Part shown: piece by piece, positions 11,113 to 24,619 of the stretch
Position numbering within the stretch: the stretch's first letter is position 1
How the letters are laid out: the number at the start of each line of letters is the position of its first letter
NCBI GenBank assembly: GCA_900095095.1
Contig: FMBT01000394.1
Coordinates: 1-64,000, forward strand
Direction of reading: 5' to 3'
Length of the DNA stretch: 64,000 nucleotides
DNA from: Fragilariopsis cylindrus CCMP1102
Taxonomy: Eukaryota; Bacillariophyta; Bacillariophyceae; Bacillariales; Bacillariaceae
Program-made: the position numbers and the translations under genes
The notes under the pieces: model-generated
Seen by the model: the letters and a program-made list of their open reading frames with translations, nothing else
Told to the model about the DNA's origin: nothing
Database searches by the model: none

Positions 11113-12471
11113 TTACTTCAAAGTTTGGTTTACTAGTAGTATAGCATTATTACTATGGTTATCATAATCATTCGTAGTAGTATTACGTGGTAGTGTATTT
11201 GTATTATTCCGTGTTGTTGTTGTTGCTGTTGTTGCAAGTGTTGGTGTAAGTGCTAATACATGATGAAATAATAGAGATCTTCTTATCACATTGATAATAT
11301 GACTGGTTTTCTTACTACTGTTACTATCACTACTACCAATATTAATACTATCACTACTTCTGCTGTGCGATGCTTGCTCTTGTTGCTCGTCATCGTTGTC
11401 ACCGATAACAACAACAATATCATCATCAATTGTTCCAGTATCAGTATCAATATCATCAGTATAGGTATCGTTGTCGTCATTAAGTTTATGGATATTATCA
11501 ATTTTTTCATATTCTAATGATTGTTGTTGCTGTTTTTGTTTTTGTTCATCTTCGTCTTTTTCCTTTTCAGTTTTTTTAGATTTTTCATATTCGTATTCTT
11601 TTACATCAATTTCATCTTGTTTTGCTAATCTATATGCAATCTGTTGACTTTGTATTGTTTTACCTTTTTTCATATAAACATTACGTATTCTTTCAATATC
11701 AATAAATGTTGTTACTGTTGTTATTTCTGTGTCATTGTTATTGTAGCTGTTGCTATTGCTGTTGCTATTGATATTGGTATGGTTGACTTCGACTTCATGT
11801 TCATGTTCATATACAAGTTCACGTTCGCGTCCACTATTACTGCTTTTACTATTATTAATGCCAATGAGACCCATCATCATAAAACAACATTTATATCGTT
11901 GCTGATGTTGTTTTTGTTTTCGTTGTTGTTTTCTTCTTTGGTTATATTGTTCATCTAATACTGCAGCAAGTGCTTGCAATCGTATTGCATCCTGATAACT
12001 ATTTTCTGGATTATCTAAAACTCTTTCTAAACCACGAATTTCTACTACGTGTGCTGCTGCTGCTACTCCTGCATCTGCTTCTGCTTCTGACACGTCTGTC
12101 GCTGTTTGCTGTAGTTGTAATTGTTGTTGTATCAGATGTTGTTGTATTTGTATTCGAACAACATCCTGAATTGCTGTTTGTCTCATTGTATGTAATTCAT
12201 TATTTGAATACCATATATTAGATTTCTCTTTATCTGTATATTCCGATAGATGTTCAATATATAATCCTTGTACCGTATCAATATATACATTCTTGTTCTT
12301 GTTCTTGTTTACAACGTCGTACCGTCCTAAAAAAGTAACTTTCTTCTTTCCCTCACCTTCTTCTCCATGAACACGATGATGTAGTGGTGATGAGCAGTAA
12401 TTATTTTTCATTATTCCTCCTACGTTTTTGCCGTCGTCGTCTTGCTGATGATACAACATATTATGATTCAT
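11113..12471 (-). CDS. Uncharacterised diatom protein of the 'WYxxxE...RGLE' family
   Basis: This single-exon frame has 452 residues. Ordered blocks stand out from Gln/Asp/Asn filler: KKVTFLGRYDVV, IWYSNNELHTMRQTAIQDVV (about 86-105), VEIRGLERVLDN (about 143), RLQALAAVLDEQYNQR and, near the middle, IERIRNVYMKKGKTIQSQ followed by IAYRLAKQDEID. I recall the order WY-x-E, RGLE, AVLDEQ and (I/V)Y plus a short helix from a large group of diatom predicted proteins without an assigned function. No signal peptide or membrane segment is evident; long charged runs suggest a nuclear or cytosolic protein. Confidence 0.7.
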   Translation of the reverse strand: MNHNMLYHQQDDDGKNVGGIMKNNYCSSPLHHRVHGEEGEGKKKVTFLGRYDVVNKNKNKNVYIDTVQGLYIEHLSEYTDKEKSNIWYSNNELHTMRQTAIQDVVRIQIQQHLIQQQLQLQQTATDVSEAEADAGVAAAAHVVEIRGLERVLDNPENSYQDAIRLQALAAVLDEQYNQRRKQQRKQKQHQQRYKCCFMMMGLIGINNSKSSNSGRERELVYEHEHEVEVNHTNINSNSNSNSYNNNDTEITTVTTFIDIERIRNVYMKKGKTIQSQQIAYRLAKQDEIDVKEYEYEKSKKTEKEKDEDEQKQKQQQQSLEYEKIDNIHKLNDDNDTYTDDIDTDTGTIDDDIVVVIGDNDDEQQEQASHSRSSDSINIGSSDSNSSKKTSHIINVIRRSLLFHHVLALTPTLATTATTTTRNNTNTLPRNTTTNDYDNHSNNAILLVNQTLK

Positions 12472-13257
12472 TTCCAGTACTGTATAGTATTGTAGTAATG
12501 TTTACGTTATGTATAGTTAATCGGTTCGGCAGCTTTCAGCTTCCGTAGATAATAATAGCAAGATTGATGTGTGGTGTTTATACGATAGAGCAATACAAAC
12601 AGGACATGACATTCGACGCTTGTTTTGCTTTTAGAGTGAGAAAGCATGACTCAACCATCAACGAAGCAACAATATTGTTCTTTTTAAAAATAAAAAAGTC
12701 CGCTCAGGCGGCGTTTATCATTAAAAAAAGAAATTGCCGGTCGTGGGTGGTGTCAATGAATGAATGAATGAATCATCGAATGAATCATCGAATCTTCAAG
12801 TTTTTCACGATGTAGAAGTTCGATCCTATATAATTGATATAACATTTTGATAAGGGACAAGGGCTTATATAAAATCAATGACAGCGATGATGCATGCGTG
12901 AATACCACGACTCAGAAAAAAGGGACATCAAAAGATAAAAAATATGATCACAATCAATGCATAAAAAAAAAAAAAAAGATGTATAATAAAAGTACTCATA
13001 CATTTAAGTTAGTGTTTCTTTAGGTGGTTTTAGTTATAATGATTTAATAAAATTTGTTTATGTTATGTTGTGTACAGTAGTGTAGTGTAGTATATTATTT
13101 CATTTTCTTTATAGCACCGCACCACACAGCATCCCATTCGACTCGCCGCCGCTGATGATGTGAATAAAATTTGTTATATAATATATCCCCCAGACGAAGT
13201 TTTTTTCTAATCAAAACTAACTAATAGAATAAACTCTTGCTTTGAAAACTATATTCA
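12472..13257. other. Intergenic with ATGAATGA runs
   Basis: Contains a short GAATGAATGAATGAATCATC repeat near 12757 and an A-run near 12961. No protein-like frame is seen. It includes the 3' flank of the CHD gene. Confidence 0.55.
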
Positions 13258-16200
13258 TCAATCGATGACAATAGCATCAGCAGATTTCTTCCCGGCGTTT
13301 TCATCGTCAACCTCCATTTTCTCTGGAATTTCTTGAACTTCTTGCTGTTGTTCCGGTGTGGTAGTTTTGATCTTCTTTTCCACTGGAGGAGAAGTGGTTG
13401 CATCAGTACCATAGCACTAATATACTACCAATAATAGCACCAATTACGTGATTTCCTAGTGGGGATGGTGATTCTTTCCGTTTGCTACTACTATTACTCA
13501 TGTTCTTGCTCCCATTGCTTCCAATACTGTTACTGGTGTTATTGCTGTTTGGACTTGGTGTTTTCTTCTTTGATGATGCAGCAGTGAAGAATGCCTTCAA
13601 ACCAGTTTGAACCGTTGACTTTTTCGCCGATGACGGAGTAGTTGTCGTCGTAGCCAGTTCATTACTGTCATTATTGTTATTGGTGTTGGTGTTGTTGTTG
13701 TTGCACGAAGCAAGAGAGTCAAAATTTTGATTTTGAGAACTCTTTCGACGCTTTGAAACCATTTGTAACATCGAATCATGATCTTCAATTATGTGCAATT
13801 CACGTATAAGCTGATTTGCTTTAATTTGAATTGATGGTTTCGTTAATTTTAAACCATCGGCCATATCATCGTAATCCGTATTAGGTAAACCAAACCCATC
13901 ACGTGCCTTTTCCAATGTCATTATTTTAGTAAAGCCATAATCATTCAACTTTTTCAATAGTAGGAATGCATGTTCATCGGAGGAATCATCCCACCATTCT
14001 GGTTTCTTCTCCCATTCATCGTCCGCCCTCTTGCACTGTTTCATTGCACGTTGAAGTTTCAAACGAAAGTCCTTCTCAGTATGTTGGATCAGAATCGAAC
14101 GTATTCGTGAAATCAACGCGATTTGACTCGTGACTTGTCGAGCCGATAATTTATCCAATAAAGCTGAAACGATCATTTTATTGTATTCGGGATTACCCTC
14201 GATGGACTTACAAATATCGGAAGTCGTCCATGATTGTGGTTTGTTCTCGTCATCGAGGATATCATAATTTGCTGCAATACGTGCAAGTTCCTTCTTGAAC
14301 CAATTCGATACTTTCGCACCAAGATAATTATCATATTTGGGACTAGTGGAATTTTTCCCATTAGGTCGTGCCGATGACGCCCCGTACGATCGGATTTTTT
14401 CCATAAGCATTATGCTAAGAAGGAATGTAATGTTTGTGTGAGAGAGAGAAAGAGAGAAAAATAGTACAATTAGAAAACAAAGTGGAAAAATAGAAGTGGT
14501 GGTAATGATGATGGAATACAGAATCGTTTCGACGTGTTGTCTTTGTAATAAGGTCAACAATTAATGTGACTCACCTCTTCTTGGAAAGTCTGGCATCGGG
14601 TCCACTAGTAAAATCGGCAGCAAGACGACCAGCCTCTTCTCTATTAGCATGATCAGATTCTGCTTTCGAAAGATTTGATGCTAAAGCTTCGATTTTTTCT
14701 TGGTCTAGCTTTTGATTGGTACCTTTCGTCAACGCCTGTTTGCAGTGTGTAATTTTCTCCTTCGATTGTTGAAGCTGATGTCGTGCTATTATTTCAATAG
14801 CACCAGAAACATCTTTCCATTCCTTCGTCACAAAACTCGAACTCCCACCAGAATTTTTAGATTCAGATACCAAGGGCATTCCCTCGGAACAGAAGGCAGA
14901 AAGAATGTACGTCTCAATCATGGTCAGCTGTAAACCAAGATCATCCTTGTCCTTCAAGAAAGTAAAATCCTTTCCGGAGTTATGATCTTGCGCCTTTTTC
15001 ATTGCTTTTACGATCGCCTTTTCTCCAAGAGGTGGATCGTTTTTCTTCATCTTCTTCTTTGGAGCTGCCTTGGCTTTGTTACTACTGCTGCCAGCTGATG
15101 CTCCTGCTGCTGCTGTTGATATTGGTGTAGACGCTTTCCTCGCAGGTGGAAAAATATCCATGATATCTCCGGATTGTTGATTACGTGGTGCGGATGGTTT
15201 CTCACCAAGCATTACTCGTAGAATATTCTTTGCTTGAGTCGTGGCCCTTTTGCAAGCTTGCCTAGCATCTGCGATTTGATTCATAATTCTAGATAACTCT
15301 TCCGTTTCCTTCTTTTTATCTGTCTGGGGGGCTAGCATTTTTCTTAGTGATGTTGCTTCAGTGTGACTTTCTAGCCACTGTAGTCGTGAAAGCGGAACAG
15401 AAATGGAACGACACAAAAAAACGCGACGAATGGATGAGTAAAGGTTCTGTTTACATACACAACGATACAAAATTAAAAGATATGTTACTCATACCAATGC
15501 ATACGCATAAAATTTGTCAACAGAAGCTTACCATCTTGCGCAGTTGCACGGCATTTTTTGTGCTTCCTTTCACTACACCACGAACTAGCTCCGCCAGAAG
15601 AATATTGCACCGATTCCCTTGGTCAATCTTAATGTACCCATGGCTTTCTGAACTATTGATATCCTCATCAGTTTTTGCAGACGAAATTGCCTTGTTATTC
15701 GTACCGCCCGTACGTAGACTAGCTATGGTTCGAACTATGACGTATTTAGCCCGCTTCACAAAATCCTTCTTGGCAGGTAAATCAACGCTTTCGTGAGTTG
15801 TTGATTCGTTCTTTTTATTAGAGGCTTGATTCAGGAGACTCTCGTCTACTTTCCACTTTTTCTTCCCTTCATCCATTGCATCCTCATCCACGTCTTGTGT
15901 CAAACCGTATGAATCGATCACTATAATCACATTAATTATTATAAGAATAAGATGAAGAAAAAAGGGTATGTGAGTTATCCGCGTCGTAAAAGGGAAATGA
16001 GGAGTGAACCATTCATTGACGTCATCGTGTACGTGTGTGCGTGTGTGCGTGTGTTCTACGTTACTTACCTAGCTTCTTGTTGAAACCAGTCAAAACGTCT
16101 AAGATATCATGTTTATCATTCAGAATTGCAGCTGCTCTCTCTGCAGTTTGACGCAAATTCGCTTGATCGTTTTCATCAACATGTTCGATGAGAGTAGCAT

Positions 16201-19200
16201 CATCCGAGGCTTCGAATGGAAATCCCCACGTGATGTCCTTATCATTCACGATCCGCTTCAAATTCGAATCTACATCTACCCATCCGTGCTTGGCGACACT
16301 ACGAATTAGGATTGCATCGTGCGTACGGGTCCAAAGCGGATGCGGCAGACCTGACCGTGCATCTACACCGACCATATCGACAAGTTTGTCCTTCTTCGTA
16401 GAGTTCATTGCATTTGTATTATTCGCGGATAATTCGCCGTCAACTGCTTTCACTAGCTCGATGGCACTCTTCACGTAATAGCACGCATGAAGCAATTTCA
16501 TACGTAAAGATATCTTCTTTCCCGTCTTATGTCTATCGTGGAGTATTTGTTTGGGGGAATATCTCTCGAGTAATTTTTGAAGTGACTTCAAGTCAAGATT
16601 AGCAGCTGTTATCGATAAATCTTTCATTTTTTCTTGTTGCGATTGCAGTTCCACTTGATTATTCGATTGTTCGATCTTTTTAAGCAACGGAAGGACCATA
16701 TTCTGTAATTCCGGATGAATACGCATCACGTCGTTCATTACCTGTGAAGGGTTGGTAAATCTCCGTTTCTCGTATATATATGTTTCTGACTCCTCGTCGT
16801 CTTCATTTTCGACTTTCCATCCACGAGTAAGTAATGAAGGCCACAGGTCTTGTTTGAACGTATCCCGAATCATAGTCTGGCCGTCAGAATCGGAATTGTT
16901 CGTGCGGGGAGTATTATTACGCGCAAATGATATCACATCCTCCAAAGCAGGCGTAGCCCAGCAGGAGTGAAGTTCCCATATTTTTTTGAAAGCATTTTCT
17001 TTCGATTCACGGTCAGATTTTGGAGCAACAACAACTTCGTTACTTTGTTCCGCTAGACCATCGCCACCTGCCCCATCAGTTTCACGGCTTTCACGCTTTC
17101 GTTCAGCCTTTGCAATCGATCGTTTCGCATCACCCGAACCCTGACTCGAAGCAACTTCGCAGAGAGCAATCAATACCAAAGACCATGACATTCTATGGAC
17201 CTGATAGAAACGTATCAGAATGAATTTGAAAGAAAAGATAAATGAGCAAAGTTATAATGAAGGGTGGAAGGAATAGATCGTTTTTGTCGTGTCGCACATA
17301 ACGGAATCTCAACAATATGCAGTGGTACAAACTTACCTCATTTGAGAAAATTTATCACAACCATTTGATAAGGACTTGAAAAATTGATCCCATGGTATCA
17401 TGCCGTATCCGTGTCGCTCGATACTTTCGAGTACAGATTCTACCTGATCTCTTTTCCAGTAATCAGGACCAAGTCCACCCCAACGATACCTTTCTTCGAG
17501 GGATGGATCTTCTGCACTTTCATCTGAATCTTCACCATCTGATTCATCACTTTCATTGACACTAAAAGCTTCGCCATCAGCTTCGAATTTAATGCCTTTT
17601 GCAGATTTTTATCCCACACACCCTCATTGTAATTTGCTTGGTTTCTCTTTCTTGGTTTCAAGATTGATTCCTCTTCAGGTTTGGCCTCCCGACCATTTTC
17701 TTCGTTTTGATATCGGTGTAGCAGAGGCGAAACGGATTGTGTTAAAGGGTTGTGTTAGAATTAGGATCTCGGTTGACGACAATGCGCAAAACTACCAAAA
17801 ATAGACGACAACGACATACAAACAAATACATTACATATATAACGTACCGTCCAAAAATCTGGATCGTTGATATCGATATCTTCTGTAGCTTGACCATTAG
17901 AAGTATCACCATTCTTGGACGGTGTTTTGTTGATGAAACTTGCTTTTGAAAAGGTTCCACCGGCAGCGGCACTTCCACTCCCCGTATTATCATGAACAAC
18001 TTTTCGACTTCTTCTCGATAAAATCGATTCGATGTCTTGTTCTTTAAAGTCATTCGATTCCGCTTCGGCAGTACCGGCCTTGTCCTCATTGAATATATCG
18101 TATGCACCTACGCGTAACAACTTTTCAACTTCCTCTTTCGTCATTGCCCCTTCCCCCGACGAAGAACTACTTTCGAATCCAGTCAGTACAGCTTGATCTA
18201 ATCCCATCTTCAACGAACTCATGTGAAACATTTGCATTTCATACGTCTTTCGTGTTAGTAGCCGATAAACTTTCACGTTCTTTGTTTGTCCAATTCTATG
18301 ACAGCGTGCCATCGCCTGAATATCATTTTGAGCTGTAGTCAAAATAATGAATGCATTAACGTAACGATATGAGCGAGTGAAAGGAGTAAGTATACTGATC
18401 GACGATACACGCTTCATAAATCATCACAACCTGCACAACAACAACACAATGATAATAGAAGGTATATATACTTACGATTCCAATCAGAATCGAAAATGAC
18501 ACACGTATCGGCAGCAGTTAAATTGATACCAACACCACCGGCACGTGTTGAAAGTAACATCACGAATGGCGGGTCTTTCGATTTTGAATCTTGATATCTA
18601 TCAATTGCCGATTGACGTTTATTACCCGTAATAGAACCATCAATTCTTTCAAATTTATATTCACGACAATTTAAATAATCCTCAAGGATATCTAACATAA
18701 TTTTAAATTGTGAAAAAACTAGTACACGATGACCATCTGTTTTCAATCGTGGCAATAACTTATCTAATAATACCAATTTACCAGATCCACCCGCAAGGAA
18801 ATCACCTTCCTCAATTGGTAGTTTTTCTTTATCACGCATATCCTGTTCGACACCATTCAATAGGAATAAATGATTACAACATTTACGTAATTGCATAGCA
18901 AGATTGTTAAGACTCGGTCCATCCAATGCCTTTTTCTTATTCTTATGAAGAAAACCAACATTCTTTTCATACAATGCACGATAATATTGTTTTTGAGATA
19001 ATGTCAATTCAACTTCAATTAATGTTTCCTCCTTGGGTGGGACACTTTTTTCAACATCTTCTTTTAATCGACGTAATATATACGGACGAATCTTTTCATG
19101 TAAATCATCAATTTTTTCTTTACTTTTCATATCACCATACTCTTCTAAAAATTCGTCAACATCATCATAATTTTCTGGATCAATAAAATTCAATAATGTC

Positions 19201-22200
19201 CAAAATTCTTTGACATCATTTTGGATTGGTGTCCCCGTCAACAAAATCTTATGTTGAAATTTAAATTGTTCTTTACGCATATTCAATGCTAATTTCGAAT
19301 TATGATTCTTAAGTCGATGTGCCTTTTGTGTAATGAATAGGGACATTGAATGAATGAATCAATAACATGGAGGTATGCAGGTAGTAGAGGCGGTCGCATC
19401 GATCGATCAACCAGTCGGAAGGCGTATAGATGGAGGGAGGTTACCGTATAGTATGATGGGATGGTGTAGATAAGGAAGAAATGAAAAGACTATTAGTGTT
19501 AGAATATGATGGGATGGGATTCAACAACCGATGACGAGTACAATAGAAAGTAAACGCAAAACACGATATCAATATCAATAACAAATAATAATGTAATGTA
19601 ATATAATAACATACCTCATCAACAACTAATACAGACCATTTCACATATGATAATTCTGTCCAATCGTCTGCAACTAACATTTCTGGTGTTGTTATAACAA
19701 CGGATGCCATCCATTGTGTATATCCAGCGGACCTTTTTTAGCTGGTTCACATTTTTTAAGATACAATGAATTAACACCCCATCCTGGATTATCTGGACGA
19801 TCTTTTTCAAATGCAAATTCATGTTCACGAATTTTCTTTCGATCTTCTGCACTACCATGATACACAATAGTATTAAGACCAGTCCAACTAATAAATTCAC
19901 GTTGCCAATGTACCAATGTTGATAATGGTACACATATTAGGAATGGACCAGGTTGGTACATCTTTTCAACCAGTAAATGTATAAATGCAGCAGTTTGGAG
20001 TGTTTTACCTTTTGTGCAATAAATAGTGACATTGAATGAATGAATCCATAATGTGGAGGTATGCAGGAATACAGTTGGAGGCGGTCGCATCGATCGATCG
20101 ATCAGATGGCGTACGGATGGAGGGATGGTGCCGTATAGAGAATGATGAGATTGGTGTAGGGAAGAAATGACAAAACGATTAGTGTTAGAATATGATGATG
20201 TGATGTGATGTGATGTGAATGAATCAACCGATGACGAGTACAATAGAACGTTGTAAAAATTTACCTAATCCCATTTCGTCAGCCATAATACAACTCCGCC
20301 TGTTAATAAAATTAGCTAAAAACCATGTAACACCTTCTGCTTGATAATCTCGTAATGAACCACCATTTAAATACACATGATCACATAATTGTTCTTGATA
20401 TTTTTTTACATCAATTTCTTTTTCTTCTGCGGAGGATTTACGTGAATTATCACCAAACAGTAAATAGGAACGTCGTTTGGAATCTTCTGCTGTTTTTTTT
20501 TGTGCTTGGAGTTCCTTCCGTGTTGGTTTTTTGGTACGTTCATAATAGTCTTTTAATTTTTCTTTCAATGCATCATGTTGATCGCATAATATAATATCAC
20601 GTTCAAATTCATAGGACATTTCATTGTAATTTAAGGAGGACCATTTCATTAAAAATTGACGTCCGGCACCAGATTCAAATGCTTTTGGATCAGTTTTATT
20701 ATCAAGAACAATCCCATGTTCTTCTACTATATTTTCTTGTATTGCTAATTCACCTAACCAATCGGTTGGCATTTTTGTTTATTATTTTTTGATGAATCAA
20801 ATCCATCTGGTGGAACAATTTCAAGGATACGATCAATTTGTACAAGACCAGGATCGAAGTAATCGCCATCCTTTCTTTCATCGGAGGTAAATAAATAACC
20901 ATTATCTTGTTTCCGAAAGAATGTTGATATATATTGTTTCGCATTATCACATTGATCAATTAAATCATGCTGGGTTTCCCATGATACATGCATATACGAC
21001 AAAATATTCCATTTCACTAAAAATCGTTCTTCAATTATAGTATTATCCTTATCCTTATTATTCGAGGAGGAGGATGATTTCGATGCTTTATCTTCATTTG
21101 CATCATTATCAACTTTATCATTGTCTTTATTGTCCTCATTATCTTCAGATTCTGAATCTGATTCAGATTGAGATGCTGATTCTGAGGATGGTTGATACCA
21201 ACGTGAACCATCTGTAACTTCGGATGATTGCATTTTAGAACATATTTCTTTCCATCGTTTACGTGTTTCACTTCTTACGGCAAGTATACGTTGAATTTTT
21301 AATGTTTCATCCTTTTCGACAGATTCTTCATCCGATGAATAATATTCTTCTTCCATATACACATCATTATCTTCATCTCCGTCATCATCATCATCGTCAT
21401 CGCTATCAACTTCTAATGCACTCTTTCGATTACCACGACGACTAGTACTATGCCGACGAGATTTCAATGGTGATGCCTTCTTTTTAGGTTTTGCCTTGGT
21501 CTTAGGCTTTGCCTTCAATTTCATTTTCTTTTTCTTATTTCCACCACTATTACTGTCGTCACTATCACTATCACTGTTGTCATCGTCCTTTAATAAACCT
21601 TGTGATTCGGTTGGATCTTTCATACTAGCTTTAAATTTTGTCGATCGACCCGAACGACGTTTCCCAGCAGCTTCTCTAGCCTCTTCTTTTTCTTGTTCTA
21701 CCTTCTTCTTTTTATCTTCATCCGCAGAATTACGACGATCACGTACTCCTCTACGACGAGGAACAACTACCTCTTCTTCTTCTTCGTCGGAGGAGGAGGA
21801 GGCAGAAGATTCTTCCGCTTCCGATTCACTTGCTTCAGATTCACTTGCTTCTTCAGTAACAGAATCGTCAGCTGCTTCTTCTTCATGTTGATCCTGCTGT
21901 TGTTGATCTTTCATGACAACGTCGTCGTCATCATTATCGTCGTTCTCCTCCTCGTCGGTTTCAACATTCTTCTGTACAGTAGCAGCGTAGCGTTATTAGT
22001 AGCAGCGTGCGTGTTACAAACAATAAAGTTAGATGTCAGATCAGAAGAAAAGGAAAAAAAACATCATGGAAACACGGCAATTAAAATAAAGTAAAATATA
22101 AAACAAAACAAAACATTAAAAAAACATCGCCCCCCGACCGCATCACAGCTTACGGTAGCAACTAAATTAAAAGCGCAAACAGAATACCCCTTTTCTCTTT

Positions 22201-22330
22201 CTCTTTCTCTCTCTCCCCCTTCGAAGACGAAAGTGGAAAATCGACGACGGCGGCGGCGACGGCGGCGACGACGACTATGTACACAGCCTCTTACAATGTC
22301 GAAGAGACTTACTTTTTTGTTACCACCCAT
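13258..22330 (-). CDS. CHD-type chromodomain SNF2 chromatin remodeller; ten exons
   Basis: Exons (high to low): 22330-22313, 21971-20265, 20008-19615, 19322-18476, 18332-17848, 17699-17337, 17192-16069, 15920-15532, 15377-14575, 14414-13258; about 2,430 residues. An 18-nt first exon (MGGNKK) joins an acidic N-terminus. Two chromodomains follow ([32 protein letters not shown]). The ATPase has DEMGLGKT at about 570, DEAH at about 706 and [10 protein letters not shown]. The helicase C half has [15 protein letters not shown] and ARCHRIGQ. The rest has SANT/SLIDE-like helices ([37 protein letters not shown]) and a Ser/Asn-rich end. It should slide nucleosomes in the nucleus. Phases close only if single bases are added near 20772-20776, 19710-19722, 17688-17690 and 17606-17610, and with a net two near 13405-13435 (or a 31-nt intron there). 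The first four are one base short, mostly at homopolymers. Introns 2 and 3 (counted after the short first intron) are related to each other. Confidence 0.9.
19323..19614 (-). other. Intron of the CHD gene, copy A of a duplicated intron
   Basis: A GT-AG intron between the exons ending VVDE and starting AHRLKN. From the word TTCTATTGTACTCGTCATCG to the acceptor it is about 80% identical by eye to the intron at 20009-20264. Shared words include TTCTAACACTAAT, CATTTCTTCC, GCGACCGCCTC, GATTCATTCATTCAATGTC and the acceptor CACAAAAG. About 60 nt at the donor end are unrelated. Confidence 0.85.
20009..20264 (-). other. Intron of the CHD gene, copy B of a duplicated intron
   Basis: A GT-AG intron that splits the Walker A codons (GLG|KT). 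It shares ~220 nt with the intron at 19323-19614, including the whole acceptor region. It differs by a short CACAT repeat and small indels. The exon between the two introns does not repeat, so this is not a tandem exon duplication. Confidence 0.85.
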
Positions 22331-24189
22331 TATTATTTATTTAGTTAGTTACGATGCTTTTTTGACACGCAGTTTAAAAAATCGAATCGAATCTCTCTCT
22401 CTCTCTCTCTCTCTCTCCCTTGTCGTTTACGACTTGCTATATATACAGCTACTTCTGTTGTAGCTACTACTATTATTGTTAATATTGCTGCTACTGGAAC
22501 TAAAAATGACAATCACGCCACTACTACTGCTCTAGTCAAAATCAATCCGTTGCTTGTATGTTGCTCACTCTCTGATCTTTGATTGATTTGATTATGGTAT
22601 TTTTTGAACTCAAATTGCGCGTGGTGGCAGTTGTCTCCTTGCTTTTTAAAGAAATTCTTCCCGCCAGCTTTTATCATGGCGCAATCATGGCGTACGGTAC
22701 TGTAAAGTAGAACGCCGTTAGTGTACTGGTAATACCGTAGTGATTAAGTTAAGTCAACGTGTCTCTGTTCCTCAATTTTATTGACTGTAAAAAACCCCAC
22801 AACGCGTTGAGATTACGCGCCGCAAAAATGTATGTTGAATTGTACATGATCTTAGTACTGGATGCACCGGTCAAGCAAAAAAGCATGTCATTGCCTTTCG
22901 TGACTATGTCTGGCCGTCGTCAAGAAAGAATTTGTCTAGGTAGAAATTCTTTTATAATATCTTCGGTTAGTAGATTGAATTGTAGCCACACATCTCGCAT
23001 TTTTTTATATAGTAGATAGCAGGTAAAGTAAGTGCATTACTAATAACGAAGTTCACTACTAAGTTACTAGATATTTGTTGCAAATCAACCAAGTAACTTA
23101 TGCATAGGATACTACACAAGAAATTTTGTCATTGTGAGTACTTATTCGTGTACAATAAGGACATAATGTAGGGTAGTTTGGAGTCAAATCCTTTTTTATC
23201 CTATCTTTCCTCATATTGTCAGAAACAGGTCATCAAGTTGGATGAAGATTAAGGTAGTACACAGTTGGACTCCACATTATATTGCAGTAGTAGCTGATAT
23301 CAAAACAGACCAGTCAGTGGCTCTTTTTTGCACACAATAAATGTTGAGTATCATAGACAGGTAACTTTTCCATTCAAATATCTAGATTGCTGTATTTTGA
23401 AACCATATGTGGTGGAAGATATCCTCCTCCTTGATGTTTAGCACATGTACACATTACATGCATGCCAATAATTTGTGTTATGTAATGTATAGAATTTCCA
23501 TATTCTTAATGTTTCATTCCTTTTTGGCACCATTTTTATACTCAGGAAATGAATAATATTTGAGATGTTACATTATTATTAGTATAATGTATGAACCCTG
23601 TGGATATCCCCCCTCTTTACCACATGTTAGCTGAACAGGTAGAATGATACATATAAATGATCCCCCATCAATTTAACTAACAGCAACAACATAATTTGCA
23701 ATAGGTATGCTGAACTAGACACACTCAGGTTGCCTTTATAGATTGATGGTCGTACAACTAATAATATAAGAAAACTTGCTGTTTGCCATGTAGCAGTAGT
23801 AGGATATTTTGCTGGAACTAGGAAAAACTGCACATCATTTCAAGCTGATGGTAGATTCTTGTGTAGGAAGTGTATAAGCACAACAAGAGTGAGACATGGT
23901 GGTGGTTAGGGTTTTGCAGTTGATCCCATAATAAATAGTAACAAGTGCCCAACAACTTGTGTATACATGGTAATCCCACCCCCTCTAATGTGGGCTGCCA
24001 CAACAACAACAGCAACAACAACAACAACAACAACAGCAAGAAGATGTAGTATGGCTTTTGTCCAACCAATTTCTAATTCTCTGAGGGAAGCTTCTGTATA
24101 AACCTTCAGGACCCCCAAACAAAAAATCACAGGTATACACGTGTACTTTAAGAGGCAAGCAATTCTTGTTGTTGGCAATCACCTTTATC
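22331..24189. other. Gene-poor region with CT repeat
   Basis: A (TC)n run lies at 22391-22421. Beyond the CHD 5' flank I see no protein-like frame; short frames here begin at non-ATG codons or are low-complexity readings of CAA repeats near 24000-24045. Some words (TGCACA, ACAGGT) recall the degenerate array that follows. Confidence 0.5.
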
Positions 24190-24619
24190 TACAACAATTT
24201 CTAACAAGTGCACGTCAAATTATTGTGTACAGCAGCAGTACTCAGGATGTTGTTCTGTATATTATTATTCATCAGGAATAGTTCAGTGAAGGTAGAATCA
24301 GGGTGCACATGTGTCAGCATGAGTGAATCTACTAGTGCTACACCAAATATTGTTGTCCTGCACCTCAATGCAACCTTTACATCATGAATGCACAATAAAT
24401 CAACTGTAACAAAATACCAGGAGCAGGAGCAGAGCTGTTGGTTGTGTTATTCCTGTTCCTTTACCTGTGCACTTGTTCTTCTTGTTGTTCCATGCATTAT
24501 TATTGCCGGCCAGTTGGTTGGTTGACAGAAAAATGCAGCCTACACATGTCAAGTTGATACACCAGCAATGCACAAACACTACTGCACAACCTTTACATGC
24601 AAGAGTTTACAGGAAAAAT

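Noticed and set aside
22064-22330. 88-residue minus-strand frame with a run of Arg
   Set aside because: Only its first 18 bases are coding (first CHD exon); the rest is intron, as the GTAAGT donor and phase show.
23818-24182. Overlapping minus-strand frames rich in Leu, Val or Cys runs
   Set aside because: They are different readings of a CAA repeat and have no other protein-like content.
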